Positions 36,531-44,670 of a DNA stretch of 64,000 bases are shown piece by piece. This stretch comes from Streptomyces vinaceus (lineage in GTDB: Bacteria > Actinomycetota > Actinomycetes > Streptomycetales > Streptomycetaceae), in NCBI RefSeq assembly GCF_008704935.1, contig NZ_CP023692.1, forward strand, positions 1,488,001 through 1,552,000. Reading direction: 5' to 3'. Within the stretch, counting starts at the first letter, position 1. Each line of letters begins with the position of its first letter. A program made the position numbers and the translations under genes. Below the pieces are notes generated by a model, which worked only from the letters and a program-made list of their open reading frames with translations, was not told the DNA's origin and ran no database searches.

Positions 36531-37934
36531 TCAGCCCTGCGCGGTGATGCGCGCCAGGCGCTGGGCCTCTTCACGGGTGGACACCGCGATGGCGTCCTCG
36601 TCGGCGAAGAGGAGTCGGTTGTTCTCGACGATCTGCTTGCCGTTGACGAACGAGGCCGTCACCGGGGCGGCCGCACCGAAGACCAGCGCGGTCACCGGGT
36701 CGGCGATCGAGGAGTGCAGGAACGTGTTGAGGTTCCAGAGCACCAGGTCGGCGCACTTGCCGGCCTCCAGCGAGCCGATGTTGTCGGCACGGCCGAGGAC
36801 CTGCGCTCCGCCGTACGTACCGAGGCGCAGGGCCTGGCGGGCGTTGAGCGCGGCCTCGCGGTGGACCGGGTTCAGCCGGTTGATCAGCAGCGCGTTGCGC
36901 AGCTCGGTGTGGAGCTCGCCGGACTCGTTGGAGGCGGTGCCGTCCACGCCGAGGCCGACCGGTACGCCGGCGGCCAGCATGTCCGGGACGCGGGCGATGC
37001 CGGCGGCCAGACGGGCGTTGGAGGACGGGCAGTGCGCGACACCGGTCTTGGTACGGGCGAACGCGGCGATGTCGGAGTCGTTCATGTGGACGCTGTGCGC
37101 CATCCACACGTCCTCGCCGAGCCAGCCGGTCGACTCGAAGTAGTCGGTGGGGCCCATGCCGAAGAGCTCGTGGCAGAACTTCTCTTCCTCGACGGTCTCG
37201 CTGCCGTGCGTGTGCATGCGCACACCGAGGCGGCGGGCCAGCTCGGCGCCCTGCTTGAGCAGCTCGGTGGAGACCGAGAACGGGGAGCAGGGGGCGACGG
37301 CGACCTGCGTCATCGCGTCGAAGGAGGCGTCGTGGTACTTCTTCACGGTCGCCTCGGTGTCGGCGAGCGCGCCTTCGAGGGTCTCGACCGCGTGGTCCGG
37401 CGGCAGACCGCCGTCCTTCTCGCTGCGGTCCATGGAGCCGCGGGCGAGGGTGAAGCGGACGCCCATCTCGGACGCGGCGCGGATGATCGCGCCGGAGAGG
37501 TCGCCGGCACCCTTGGGGTACACGTAGTGGTGGTCCATCGCGGTGGTGACACCACCGCGGGCCATCGCGGCGAGGGAGCCCTGGGCGGCCGAGTAGGCCA
37601 TCTGCTCGTCGATGCGCGCCCACGTCGGGTACAGCGCGACGAGCCAGTTGAAGAGGTTGTGGTCGGTGGCCAGGCCACGCGTGATCCACTGGTAGAAGTG
37701 GTGGTGCGTGTTGACCAGACCGGGAGTCACGAGGTGCCCGGTGCCGTCGATGCGGCGGACGACGTTGTCGAGGTTCTCGGGGGCCCTGCCCGCGCCGATG
37801 GACTCGATCTTGTTGCCGGCGATGACGATGTGACCCGAGGCGTACTCGGTGTCGTTCGCGTCAACGGTTGCGATCGCACAGTTCTCGATGACGGTGCGCT
37901 CTACTGCGCCGTCCTGGGCTGCCGATGCTGCCAT
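36531..37934 (-). CDS. 8-oxoguanine deaminase (amidohydrolase family)
   Basis: Deaminates 8-oxoguanine to urate, or guanine-like purines, feeding uricase. The 467-residue protein has metal ligands in VNTHHHFYQW, HTHGSETVEEE (His pair), MAHSVHMND and the catalytic Asp in GLGVDGTASNESG, with SSNARLAAGI typical of the guanine/8-oxoguanine branch. The ATG follows GAGGAAG. A terminator separates it from uricase, and a 12-bp palindrome 83 bases upstream may control it. Related deaminases could be confused with it by motif alone. Confidence 0.87.
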   Translation of the reverse strand: MAASAAQDGAVERTVIENCAIATVDANDTEYASGHIVIAGNKIESIGAGRAPENLDNVVRRIDGTGHLVTPGLVNTHHHFYQWITRGLATDHNLFNWLVALYPTWARIDEQMAYSAAQGSLAAMARGGVTTAMDHHYVYPKGAGDLSGAIIRAASEMGVRFTLARGSMDRSEKDGGLPPDHAVETLEGALADTEATVKKYHDASFDAMTQVAVAPCSPFSVSTELLKQGAELARRLGVRMHTHGSETVEEEKFCHELFGMGPTDYFESTGWLGEDVWMAHSVHMNDSDIAAFARTKTGVAHCPSSNARLAAGIARVPDMLAAGVPVGLGVDGTASNESGELHTELRNALLINRLNPVHREAALNARQALRLGTYGGAQVLGRADNIGSLEAGKCADLVLWNLNTFLHSSIADPVTALVFGAAAPVTASFVNGKQIVENNRLLFADEDAIAVSTREEAQRLARITAQG

Positions 37935-38016
37935 GGGACTTCCTCGTGCTTTCAGTGGCGGTGCGGGCACGGCAAAACCCAGGGGATTTGAGTGCCGGAG
38001 CCGGGGTCTGACAGCT

Positions 38017-38028
38017 GACAGTACTGTC
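38017..38028. promoter_or_regulatory. Perfect 12-bp palindrome GACAGTACTGTC before 8-oxoguanine deaminase
   Basis: It lies 83 bases upstream of the deaminase start and is preceded by a further CTGACAG half-site. It is a possible operator for an unidentified regulator. Confidence 0.4.
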
Positions 38029-38084
38029 GCCCCGTCGGTTGCGTCCGGGTGCCGATTCAGGAAGTGGGGGGCGTGTCGCGCACG

Positions 38085-38113
38085 GTCCCGGGGCCACTGC
38101 GGAGCCCCGGGAC
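38085..38113 (-). terminator. Terminator hairpin after uricase
   Basis: GTCCCGGGG and CCCCGGGAC pair around an 11-base loop; flanking GTCGCG/CGCGAC can lengthen the stem. It lies 17 bases after the uricase stop. Confidence 0.75.
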
Positions 38114-38129
38114 GCGACGCGTACCGCGC

Positions 38130-39053
38130 TTAGAGGTTGGTCATGTCCACGGGGATGCGGGCGTCAACGCCGTCCCGCAGGACCGTGGCCTCGATCAGAC
38201 CGTACGGACGGTCCGCGGCGAAGTAGACCTCGTTGTCGTTCTTGAGGCCGAAGGGCTCCAGGTCGACCAGGAAGTGGTGCTTGTTCGGGAGCGAGAAGCG
38301 GACCTCGTCGATCTCCGAACGGTGGTTGATGATGCGCGAACCCATCTGGTACAGGGTCTGCTGCAGCGAGAGGGAGTACGTCTCGGCGAAGGCCTGGAGC
38401 ATGTGCTTCTTGGTCTCGGCGTAGGACTTCTCCCAGTTGGGCATCCGCTGCTCGTCGTCGGTCCAGTTGAAGCGCCAGCGACCCGACACCTGGGTGGCCA
38501 GGATGCGGTCGTACGCCTCCTGGAGGGTCGTGTACTTGTCCTTCACGTAGCCCCAGAACTCCGAATTGGTGGAGTTCATGACGATCAGGTCCTTGAGGCC
38601 GGAGATGACCTCCCAGTTCTGGCCGTCGTACGTGATCTGGGTGACGCGGGTCTCCATGCCCTTGCGGACGAAGGAGTGGTTCACCTCGTCGGAGCCGATG
38701 AACTTGGAGTTGGCGTCCGAGGTGGCGATCCGGTCCCAGGCGTACTCCTCGATCCGGATGCGCGCACGCTGGATCGGCTCCTGGCTGTTCACGAACCAGC
38801 GCGCCAGGTGGATGCCGAACTGCTCGGCGGACTCGATGCCGTACTCCTTGGCGAACGCGTACACCGTGTTCTTGGTGGTGTCCGTCGGAAGGACGTTGGC
38901 GTTCGAGCCGGAGTAGTGGACGTCGTCCATGTCGCCGGAGAGGGCGACCGAGACGTTCAGGTCCTTGATGTGGTGGGTGTCGCCGTCCCGCGTGATCTTG
39001 ACGACGCGGTTCTCTGCTTTGCCGTACTGGTTCTGGCCCAGAATCGTGGCCAT
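38130..39053 (-). CDS. pucL: Factor-independent urate hydroxylase (uricase)
   Basis: Oxidises urate with O2 to 5-hydroxyisourate and H2O2, needing no cofactor. The 307-residue protein carries LGQNQYGKAENRVVKI (catalytic Lys region), LPTDTTKNTVYAFAKEYG (active-site Thr) and NKHHFLVDLEPF (catalytic His). Start ATG with GAGGGAGC upstream. It follows uraH after one base, so uraD-uraH-pucL form one operon. The peroxide it makes explains catalase in the same cluster. Confidence 0.96.
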   Translation of the reverse strand: MATILGQNQYGKAENRVVKITRDGDTHHIKDLNVSVALSGDMDDVHYSGSNANVLPTDTTKNTVYAFAKEYGIESAEQFGIHLARWFVNSQEPIQRARIRIEEYAWDRIATSDANSKFIGSDEVNHSFVRKGMETRVTQITYDGQNWEVISGLKDLIVMNSTNSEFWGYVKDKYTTLQEAYDRILATQVSGRWRFNWTDDEQRMPNWEKSYAETKKHMLQAFAETYSLSLQQTLYQMGSRIINHRSEIDEVRFSLPNKHHFLVDLEPFGLKNDNEVYFAADRPYGLIEATVLRDGVDARIPVDMTNL

Positions 39054-39054
39054 G

Positions 39055-39444
39055 CTAGCTCCCTCGGTAAACGGAGTAGCCGAACGGGTTGAGCAGCAGC
39101 GGTACGTGGTAGTGCTCGCCCGGGTTCACCGCGAAGGTGATCGTTACCTCGGGGAAGAACGCACCGCTGTCCCTTACGCGGGGGGCGTCCTGCTGCGCCT
39201 CGGCTTGCTTCTTCTCGAAGTACGTCTCGGTCTCGAAGTCGAGACGCACGTGGGTGGTGCCCTCCGGCAGCGCCGGCAGGTCCTTGCATCGCCCGTCCGC
39301 ATCGGTGGCCGAGCCGCCCAGGGCCGCCCACTCACCGTCGAGGCCCGTACGGGCCGACAGGGAGATGGCGACGCCCTCGGCGGGGCGTCCGATGCTGGTG
39401 TCCAGGATGTGCGTGGACACCGACGCGGTGGTCTCGGTGCTCAT
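39055..39444 (-). CDS. uraH: 5-hydroxyisourate hydrolase (transthyretin-like)
   Basis: Hydrolyses 5-hydroxyisourate to OHCU. The 129-residue transthyretin-fold protein shows VSTHILDTSIGRPA (catalytic His), TDADGRC, FFPEVTITF and the C-terminal YHVPLLLNPFGYSVYRGS signature. The ATG has AAGGAG seven bases upstream; the GTG two codons earlier lies too close to that site. It is between uraD and uricase in the operon. Confidence 0.95.
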   Translation of the reverse strand: MSTETTASVSTHILDTSIGRPAEGVAISLSARTGLDGEWAALGGSATDADGRCKDLPALPEGTTHVRLDFETETYFEKKQAEAQQDAPRVRDSGAFFPEVTITFAVNPGEHYHVPLLLNPFGYSVYRGS

Positions 39445-39446
39445 GC

Positions 39447-39965
39447 TCACGCTCCTTCTTCTGCGAGTTCGACGAGGCGGGTCAGACGGATCCGGTTGAT
39501 CTTCACCAGCTCGCCGCGGGCGATCTCCCGCTCCTGCTCCGGTGAATGGTCGATCCGGACCTTGACCGCGTCCCGCATGAACTCACCGGTCGCGCCGGTG
39601 GCGCAGATGAGGAAGACGTGGCCGAACTTCTCCTGGTACGCCAGGTTCAGTTCGAGGAGCTCGTTCCTCAGCTCCTCCGAGGCGCCGGCCATGCCGCGCT
39701 GCTCGCGGGCGGAGGTCGGGTCTCCCGGCTTCGGCCGGCCGATCGGCGCGTGGCCTGCCATCGCTTCGGCCAGGTCCTCGGCGGTGAGCTCCGCCATGGC
39801 GGACTCGTTGGCCGAAAACAGGGCTTCGGGGCCGGCGAAGGGGCGCTGGGCGAGCAGCTTGCTGCCCCATGCCGAACTGGCGCACACCTCGTGCAGCTCG
39901 GCCGCGGCCGCACTGTCGTCCAAGGCGTTGAACCGGGTGAGACCCGGGGTCGGACTCGAAGTCAC
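39447..39965 (-). CDS. uraD: OHCU decarboxylase
   Basis: Decarboxylates 2-oxo-4-hydroxy-4-carboxy-5-ureidoimidazoline to S-allantoin. The 172 residues include GHAPIGRP (catalytic His), QRGMAG, YQEKFGHVFLICATG and the C-terminal Arg-rich IARGELVKINRIRL. The GTG follows GGAGG. Own promoter in the 155-bp spacer upstream; first gene of uraD-uraH-pucL. Confidence 0.95.
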   Translation of the reverse strand: MTSSPTPGLTRFNALDDSAAAAELHEVCASSAWGSKLLAQRPFAGPEALFSANESAMAELTAEDLAEAMAGHAPIGRPKPGDPTSAREQRGMAGASEELRNELLELNLAYQEKFGHVFLICATGATGEFMRDAVKVRIDHSPEQEREIARGELVKINRIRLTRLVELAEEGA

Positions 39966-40007
39966 GGTAGGCCTCCGTGGCCTGTTGTTGCTTTGACGGG
40001 CTGCGCA

Positions 40008-40049
40008 TAGCTAACGCCCTCGACAACACGGCGTCAACACTTTGTTGAA
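40008..40049 (-). promoter_or_regulatory. uraD promoter fused to a TTCAAC-N4-TGTTGAC element
   Basis: Reading on the minus strand: TTCAACAAAGTGTTGAC, whose end forms the -35 TTGACG (40037-40032), 18 bases, then -10 TAGCTA (40013-40008). The transcript should start about 37 bases before the uraD GTG. No TTCC-type box is present here. Confidence 0.6.
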
Positions 40050-40120
40050 ACTTCCCGTACACAAAAGCCGCCGCCCGGATGAATTGGGCGGCGGCGCGGT
40101 CACTACGGGTCAGATGCGTT

Positions 40121-40504
40121 TCACGCTTGGTTGTTTTTGTTTGCGTTTTCCCTGTTCAGGTAGTTGTAGACCGTGAAGCGGCTTACGCCCAGGGCGCCCG
40201 CGACCGTCTCCACACCGTGCCGCACGGAGAAGGCGCCGCGCGCCTCCAGTATCCGTACGACGTCCTGCTTGGTCTTCCGGTCGAGCTGCGACAACGGTAC
40301 GCCGTGCCGGCGCTCCAGCGCGGCCAGGATGTGGTCCAGCGAGTCGGAGAGCTGGGGCAGCCGTACGGCCAGCAGGTCCTGACCCTCCCAGCTGAGCACG
40401 ACGTCGTCGGCCTGCGCCAGGGACGGATCCATCAGCTCGCCGCCCATCGCGTCGACCAGCGGCTTGACCGCGGCGACGAACGGGTGGTCGCGGGGCTCGG
40501 TCAT
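40121..40504 (-). CDS. HTH regulator with a YheO/DauR-type C-terminal domain
   Basis: A 127-residue DNA-binding protein. The C-terminus (LDRKTKQDVVRILEARGAF, VETVAGALGVSRFTVYNYLNRE) matches the HTH of YheO/DauR regulators, but the PAS-like sensor half of those proteins is replaced by a ~60-residue N-terminus with a leucine-rich stretch (LAVRLPQLSDSLDHILAALE). Its ATG overlaps the upstream gene stop by 4 bases, and it sits just before the uraD operon. It is a candidate regulator of purine catabolism, by position only. Confidence 0.8.
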   Translation of the reverse strand: MTEPRDHPFVAAVKPLVDAMGGELMDPSLAQADDVVLSWEGQDLLAVRLPQLSDSLDHILAALERRHGVPLSQLDRKTKQDVVRILEARGAFSVRHGVETVAGALGVSRFTVYNYLNRENANKNNQA

Positions 40505-40761
40505 GGGGTGTCCTCCCCGATCACGTTGACCTGGAGCGAGACCCGGGTGGCCCCGGACTCCAGCGAGCCGCGCAGCAGCTCGGCCACGGCGGCCAGCACC
40601 GCATCGGCGTCGCCCTCGGCGGTATTGCCGAACGGCCCCACGTCGACGGCGTCCAGCTGGGCCTTCTGGATGACCTCGCGAGCGGCCACGGCGTGGGCGG
40701 GGGCCTCTTCGAGATCGAAGGGCTCGGTCGTGAACTCCACTCTCAATCGCACGCTGGTCAA
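40501..40761 (-). CDS. Thiamine-binding MTH1187/YqgV-family protein
   Basis: A small 86-residue ferredoxin-like protein of the thiamine_BP (DUF77) family: RVEFTTEPFDLEEAPAHA, AQLDAVDVGPFGNTAEGD and SGATRVSLQVNVIGE. The TTG start is chosen because GGGAGG stands five bases before it; the GTG at 40752 is the alternative. It is coupled to the HTH gene (ATGA) and divergent from hyi. Its role in purine metabolism is unclear. Confidence 0.82.
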   Translation of the reverse strand: MTSVRLRVEFTTEPFDLEEAPAHAVAAREVIQKAQLDAVDVGPFGNTAEGDADAVLAAVAELLRGSLESGATRVSLQVNVIGEDTP

Positions 40762-40797
40762 GCTACCTCCCGGTCATGATTTTTCGGCAGTCCGGGC

Positions 40798-40862
40798 TTG
40801 ACATCCACGCAGAAGCCCATGCAGTCTTCCATCAAGCAGAAACTAACTTCCGCAATACGGAA
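40798..40862 (+). promoter_or_regulatory. hyi promoter with tandem AllR-type boxes
   Basis: TTGACA (40798) - 18 bases - CAGTCT (40822). Box TTCCATCAAGCAGAA (40827-40841) begins at the end of the -10, and the perfect palindrome TTCCGCAATACGGAA (40848-40862) follows at +21 bp and overlaps the AAGGAG ribosome site. Repressor binding would block promoter clearance. Confidence 0.7.
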
Positions 40863-40878
40863 GGAGCGCACACCCCTC

Positions 40879-41712
40879 ATGGGATACACGGACCAGCGCT
40901 TCGATGTGAACCTTTCGATCCTCTTCACGGAACTCCCGCTCCTGGAGCGTCCCGCGGCAGCCGCCGCGGCGGGCTTCACGGCGGTCGAGCTGTGGTGGCC
41001 CTGGATCGAGACCCCCACCCCCGCTCAGGAGGAGCTCGACGCCCTCAAGAAGGCTCTTGAGGACGCCGGCACCCAGCTGGTGGGCCTGAACTTCTACGCC
41101 GGCCGGCTTCCGGGCCCGGACCGCGGCGCGGTCTCGGTACCCGGCGAGGAGTCGGACCGCTTCAACGCCAACATCAACGTGGCGGCGGACTTCGCCGCCT
41201 CGGTGGGCTGCAAGGCGCTGAACGCCCTCTACGGCAACCGCGTCGAGGGTGTGGACCCGGCCGTCCAGGACGAGCTCGCCCTGGAGAACCTGGTCACGGC
41301 GGCCCGGGCCGCCGACCGCGTCGGCGCGATCCTGCTGATCGAGACCCTCAACAAGCCCGAGTCGCCGCTCTACCCGCTGGTGAGCGCCCCGGCCGGCATC
41401 GAGGTCGTGGACAAGGTGAACGAGGCCACCGGCCTCGGGAACGCCAAGTTCCTGCTCGACCTGTACCACCTGGCGATGAACGATGAGGACCTCTTCGAGG
41501 TCATCGAAAAGTACGCCGCCAAGACCGGCCACGTCCAGATCGCGGACAAGCCCGGACGCGGTGCCCCCGGCACCGGCGAGCTGCCCCTGGAGGAGCTGCT
41601 CGACCAGCTGAAGAAGGCCGGATACGCGGGCTACGTAGGCCTGGAGTACAAGGCCGCCGACGCCGCCGCCTCCTTCGCGTGGCTGCCGGCCGAGGCCCGC
41701 GCCGCCCAGTAG
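40879..41712 (+). CDS. hyi: Hydroxypyruvate isomerase
   Basis: A 277-residue TIM-barrel isomerase interconverting hydroxypyruvate and tartronate semialdehyde. Typical segments are FDVNLSILFTELPLLERPAA, VELWWPWIETPTP, LLIETLNKPESPLYPL, FLLDLYHLAMNDEDL and HVQIADKPGRGAPGTGEL with metal-binding Glu/Asp/His. The ATG lies 12 bases after AAGGAG; the frame continues upstream into the promoter. It begins the hyi-glxR set. Confidence 0.93.
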   Translation: MGYTDQRFDVNLSILFTELPLLERPAAAAAAGFTAVELWWPWIETPTPAQEELDALKKALEDAGTQLVGLNFYAGRLPGPDRGAVSVPGEESDRFNANINVAADFAASVGCKALNALYGNRVEGVDPAVQDELALENLVTAARAADRVGAILLIETLNKPESPLYPLVSAPAGIEVVDKVNEATGLGNAKFLLDLYHLAMNDEDLFEVIEKYAAKTGHVQIADKPGRGAPGTGELPLEELLDQLKKAGYAGYVGLEYKAADAAASFAWLPAEARAAQ

Positions 41713-41787
41713 GCGGACGAAGTCCGGGCGATCAGCCAGGCACCCCTCGCACTTTTCGTACGAAGCATTAAGAGAAGGACCCTCATC

Positions 41788-42678
41788 ATGAGCACGCTCC
41801 CCAACATCGCCTGGATCGGCCTCGGCATCATGGGCTCCCCCATGGCCGAGAACCTCCTGAAGGCCGGCTACTCGGTCACCGGCTTCACGCTGGAGCAGGA
41901 CAAGCTGGACCGCCTGGCCGCCGCGGGCGGCAGCGCCGCCGGCTCGATCGCCGAGGCCGTCAAGGACGCCGACGTCATCATCACGATGGTGCCCGCCTCT
42001 CCGCAGGTCGAGGCCATCTCGTACGGCGAGAACGGCATCCTGGAGAACGCGAAGTCCGGCGCGCTGATCATCGACATGTCGTCGATCACCCCGCAGACCT
42101 CGATCGACCTCGCCAAGAACGCCGCCGAGAAGGGCATCCGCGTCATCGACGCCCCGGTGTCCGGCGGCGAGGCCGGCGCCATCGAGGCCGTCCTGTCGAT
42201 CATGGTGGGTGGCGAGCAGGCCGACTTCGACGCGGCCCTGCCGATCCTCGAAGCCCTCGGCAAGACCATCGTGCTCTGCGGTCCGCACGGCTCCGGCCAG
42301 ACGGTGAAGGCCGCCAACCAGCTCATCGTGGCGGTCAACATCCAGGCGTGCGCCGAGGCCGTGGTCTTCCTGGAGAAGTCCGGCGTGGACCTCAACGCCG
42401 CCCTGGACGTCCTCAACGGCGGTCTGGCCGGCTCCACGGTCCTGACCCGCAAGAAGGACAACTTCCTGAACCGCGACTTCAAGCCCGGCTTCCGGATCGA
42501 CCTGCACCACAAGGACATGGGCATCGTCACCGACGCCGCCCGCAACGTCGGTGCGGCCCTCCCGGTCGGCGCGGTCGTCGCCCAGCTGGTCGCCTCGCTG
42601 CGCGCCCAGGGTGACGGCGGCCTGGACCACTCCGCCCTGCTCCGCGCGGTCGAGCGCCTCTCCGGCGCCCAGATCTGA
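41788..42678 (+). CDS. glxR: Tartronate semialdehyde reductase (2-hydroxy-3-oxopropionate reductase)
   Basis: Reduces tartronate semialdehyde to D-glycerate with NAD(P)H. The 296-residue beta-hydroxyacid dehydrogenase has the Rossmann start WIGLGIMGSPMAENLLKAGY, DAPVSGGEAGA (substrate loop), HGSGQTVKAANQLI (catalytic Lys) and LNGGLAGSTVL. A GAAGGA site precedes the ATG. A TTCGTACGAA palindrome at 41755-41764 lies just upstream. It completes the glycerate branch with gcl. Confidence 0.94.
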   Translation: MSTLPNIAWIGLGIMGSPMAENLLKAGYSVTGFTLEQDKLDRLAAAGGSAAGSIAEAVKDADVIITMVPASPQVEAISYGENGILENAKSGALIIDMSSITPQTSIDLAKNAAEKGIRVIDAPVSGGEAGAIEAVLSIMVGGEQADFDAALPILEALGKTIVLCGPHGSGQTVKAANQLIVAVNIQACAEAVVFLEKSGVDLNAALDVLNGGLAGSTVLTRKKDNFLNRDFKPGFRIDLHHKDMGIVTDAARNVGAALPVGAVVAQLVASLRAQGDGGLDHSALLRAVERLSGAQI

Positions 42679-42709
42679 GCGCCTCCCCTCTCGTAGGGGC
42701 CCTGAGTTT

Positions 42710-42767
42710 CCGGATGGTGCCGGTGCTGACACCTGTCCTGTCGCGCCCAAGCGCCGGCACCGTCCGG
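42710..42767 (+). terminator. Long-loop hairpin after glxR
   Basis: CCGGATGGTGCCGG and CCGGCACCGTCCGG pair (one G-T) around a 30-base loop, followed by ATTTCCTCTCT. It is a likely terminator between glxR and katA. Confidence 0.6.
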
Positions 42768-42787
42768 ATTTCCTCTCTCCATCTTTG

Positions 42788-42877
42788 TTCAACAAACTGT
42801 TGACGCTGCGTTCGGCCTGAAATTAGGCTTTTCCGCATGACGGAAGACGCTTTCCGTCAGCAGGTTCCCGTACGGAA
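42788..42877 (+). promoter_or_regulatory. katA promoter with TTCAAC element and tandem AllR-type boxes
   Basis: TTCAACAAACTGTTGAC (42788-42804) ends in the -35 TTGACG; after 18 bases comes -10 TAGGCT (42824). Box TTCCGCATGACGGAA (42831-42845) starts one base after the -10, and TTCCGTCAGCAGGTT (42852-42866, weak right half) follows at 21 bp. TTCCCGTACGGAA (42865-42877) reaches the ribosome site. Two regulators are implied. Confidence 0.68.
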
Positions 42878-42884
42878 GGTCACC

Positions 42885-44342
42885 ATGTCGAAGCGCACGC
42901 TGACGACCGAGTCCGGCGCCCCGGTCGCCGACAACCAGAACTCCGCCACCGCCGGCGTCGGTGGCCCGCTCCTGATCCAGGACCAGCAGCTCCTGGAGAA
43001 GCTGGCCCGCTTCAACCGGGAGCGCATCCCGGAGCGCGTGGTACACGCCCGCGGCTCCGCCGCGTACGGCTACTTCGAGGTGACCGACGACGTCACCGCG
43101 TACACCAGCGCCGCGTTCCTGAACACGGTCGGCAAGAAGACCGAGACCTTCCTGCGCTTCTCCACCGTCGCCGACTCCCTCGGTGGCGCGGACGCCGTCC
43201 GCGACCCGCGCGGCTTCGCCCTGAAGTTCTACACCGAAGAGGGCAACTACGACCTCGTCGGCAACAACACCCCGGTGTTCTTCATCAAGGACCCGATCAA
43301 GTTCCCCGACTTCATCCACTCCCAGAAGCGCGACCCCTTCACGGGCAAGCAGGAGCCGGACAACGTCTGGGACTTCTGGGCGCACGCCCCCGAGGCCACG
43401 CACCAGATCACCTGGCTCATGGGCGACCGCGGCATACCGGCCTCGTACCGTCACATGAACGGCTACGGCTCGCACACCTACCAGTGGACGAACGAGCAGG
43501 GCGAGGCCTTCTTCGTCAAGTACCACTTCAAGACGAACCAGGGCATCCGCTGCCTGTCGGGCGAGCAGGCCGCCGAGCTCGTCGGCAAGGACGCCAACTC
43601 GCACCAGACCGACCTGCTCCAGGCGATCGAGCGCGGTGTGAACCCGAGCTGGACCCTCTACGTCCAGATCATGCCCGCCGCCGAGGCCGCGGACTACCGC
43701 TTCAACCCGTTCGACCTCACCAAGGTGTGGCCGCACAGCGACTACCCGCTGCAGCGCGTGGGCCGCCTGGTCCTCGACCGCAACCCGGACAACGTCTTCG
43801 CCGAGGTCGAGCAGTCCGCCTTCTCCCCGAACAACTTCGTCCCGGGCATCACCGCCTCGCCGGACAAGATGCTCCAGGGCCGCCTGTTCGCCTACGCCGA
43901 CGCCCAGCGCTACCGCCTCGGTGTGAACCACACCCTGCTGCCGGTCAACGCCCCGAAGGCGACCACGGCCGACAACTACGGCCGCGACGGCGTCATGGCG
44001 CTGCGCAACGGCTCGCGCCACGACAAGAACTACGAGCCCAACTCGTACCAGGGCCCGGCCGAGACCGGTCTGGCGCTGGGCGCCCCGAAGGCCGTCTCCG
44101 GCTACACGGGCACCCACGAGGCCCCGGCCCACACCAAGGACGACGACTTCTTCCAGGCCGGTGAGCTCTACCGCCTGATGTCGGAGGCCGAGAAGCAGCG
44201 TCTGGTGGCGAACATCGCCGGCGGCCTGTCTCAGGTCACCCTCGAAGACGTCATCGAGAAGAATCTGGCTCACTTCCACGCCGCGGACGCCGACTACGGC
44301 CGCCGCGTCGAGGAGGCCGTCCGCGCCCTGCGCGACGCCTGA
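42885..44342 (+). CDS. katA: Monofunctional heme catalase
   Basis: Clade-3-size catalase, 485 residues, removing H2O2. Visible are the distal His in VVHARGSAAYGYFEV, the Asn region FAEVEQSAFSPNNFVPGI and the proximal heme-ligand segment RLFAYADAQRYRLG. I start at the ATG giving MSKRTLTTESGAPVADNQNS because GGAAGG stands five bases before it; the ATG at 42837 lies inside the first operator box. It is grouped with purine genes, where uricase makes peroxide. Confidence 0.95.
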   Translation: MSKRTLTTESGAPVADNQNSATAGVGGPLLIQDQQLLEKLARFNRERIPERVVHARGSAAYGYFEVTDDVTAYTSAAFLNTVGKKTETFLRFSTVADSLGGADAVRDPRGFALKFYTEEGNYDLVGNNTPVFFIKDPIKFPDFIHSQKRDPFTGKQEPDNVWDFWAHAPEATHQITWLMGDRGIPASYRHMNGYGSHTYQWTNEQGEAFFVKYHFKTNQGIRCLSGEQAAELVGKDANSHQTDLLQAIERGVNPSWTLYVQIMPAAEAADYRFNPFDLTKVWPHSDYPLQRVGRLVLDRNPDNVFAEVEQSAFSPNNFVPGITASPDKMLQGRLFAYADAQRYRLGVNHTLLPVNAPKATTADNYGRDGVMALRNGSRHDKNYEPNSYQGPAETGLALGAPKAVSGYTGTHEAPAHTKDDDFFQAGELYRLMSEAEKQRLVANIAGGLSQVTLEDVIEKNLAHFHAADADYGRRVEEAVRALRDA

Positions 44343-44354
44343 GCCTCAAAAGCT

Positions 44355-44391
44355 GCACCGGGGACCTGGCGGGAGGTCAGGTCCCGGGTGC
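44355..44391 (+). terminator. katA terminator hairpin
   Basis: GCACCGGGGACCTG pairs with CAGGTCCCGGGTGC (one mismatch) around nine bases, 12 bases after the katA stop. Confidence 0.7.
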
Positions 44392-44567
44392 CGAGCCCGA
44401 GCCGCGGACCCGGATGAGGGGTGGTACGCGGTGAGGGCAGGACGAGGACCGCGACGGGCGTGTGAGCCAGTGCGGTGGTAATGGGGGCCGAGGCCCGTCT
44501 CTTGACCTGAGGGAGACGACGCCGGAGCTCTCGTCACCGCCCGTCGCGGTCCCAGCCACTCCCCTAT

Positions 44568-44595
44568 ACAGGGGGCTACGCACAGAGCCCCCTGT
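44568..44595. other. Hairpin ACAGGGGGCT/AGCCCCCTGT in the 456-bp gap 44343-44798
   Basis: A perfect 10-bp stem with an eight-base loop; CCCTAT before and AGGGAG after extend it imperfectly. It stands between the two terminator hairpins of this gap and has no gene nearby. It may belong to a small RNA or be a third terminator. I see no convincing ORF in the gap. Confidence 0.35.
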
Positions 44596-44670
44596 AGGGA
44601 GACCGCCATACTCCGCCCGGCGGCGCGAACGTCCTGTCGCGCCAGCCTCGCACCGTCGGGCGGTCACACT

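Noticed and set aside
41755..41764. TTCGTACGAA palindrome before glxR as another AllR-type box
   Set aside because: It is shorter, lacks the TTCC/GGAA ends and the 21-bp partner; glxR is probably read through from hyi.
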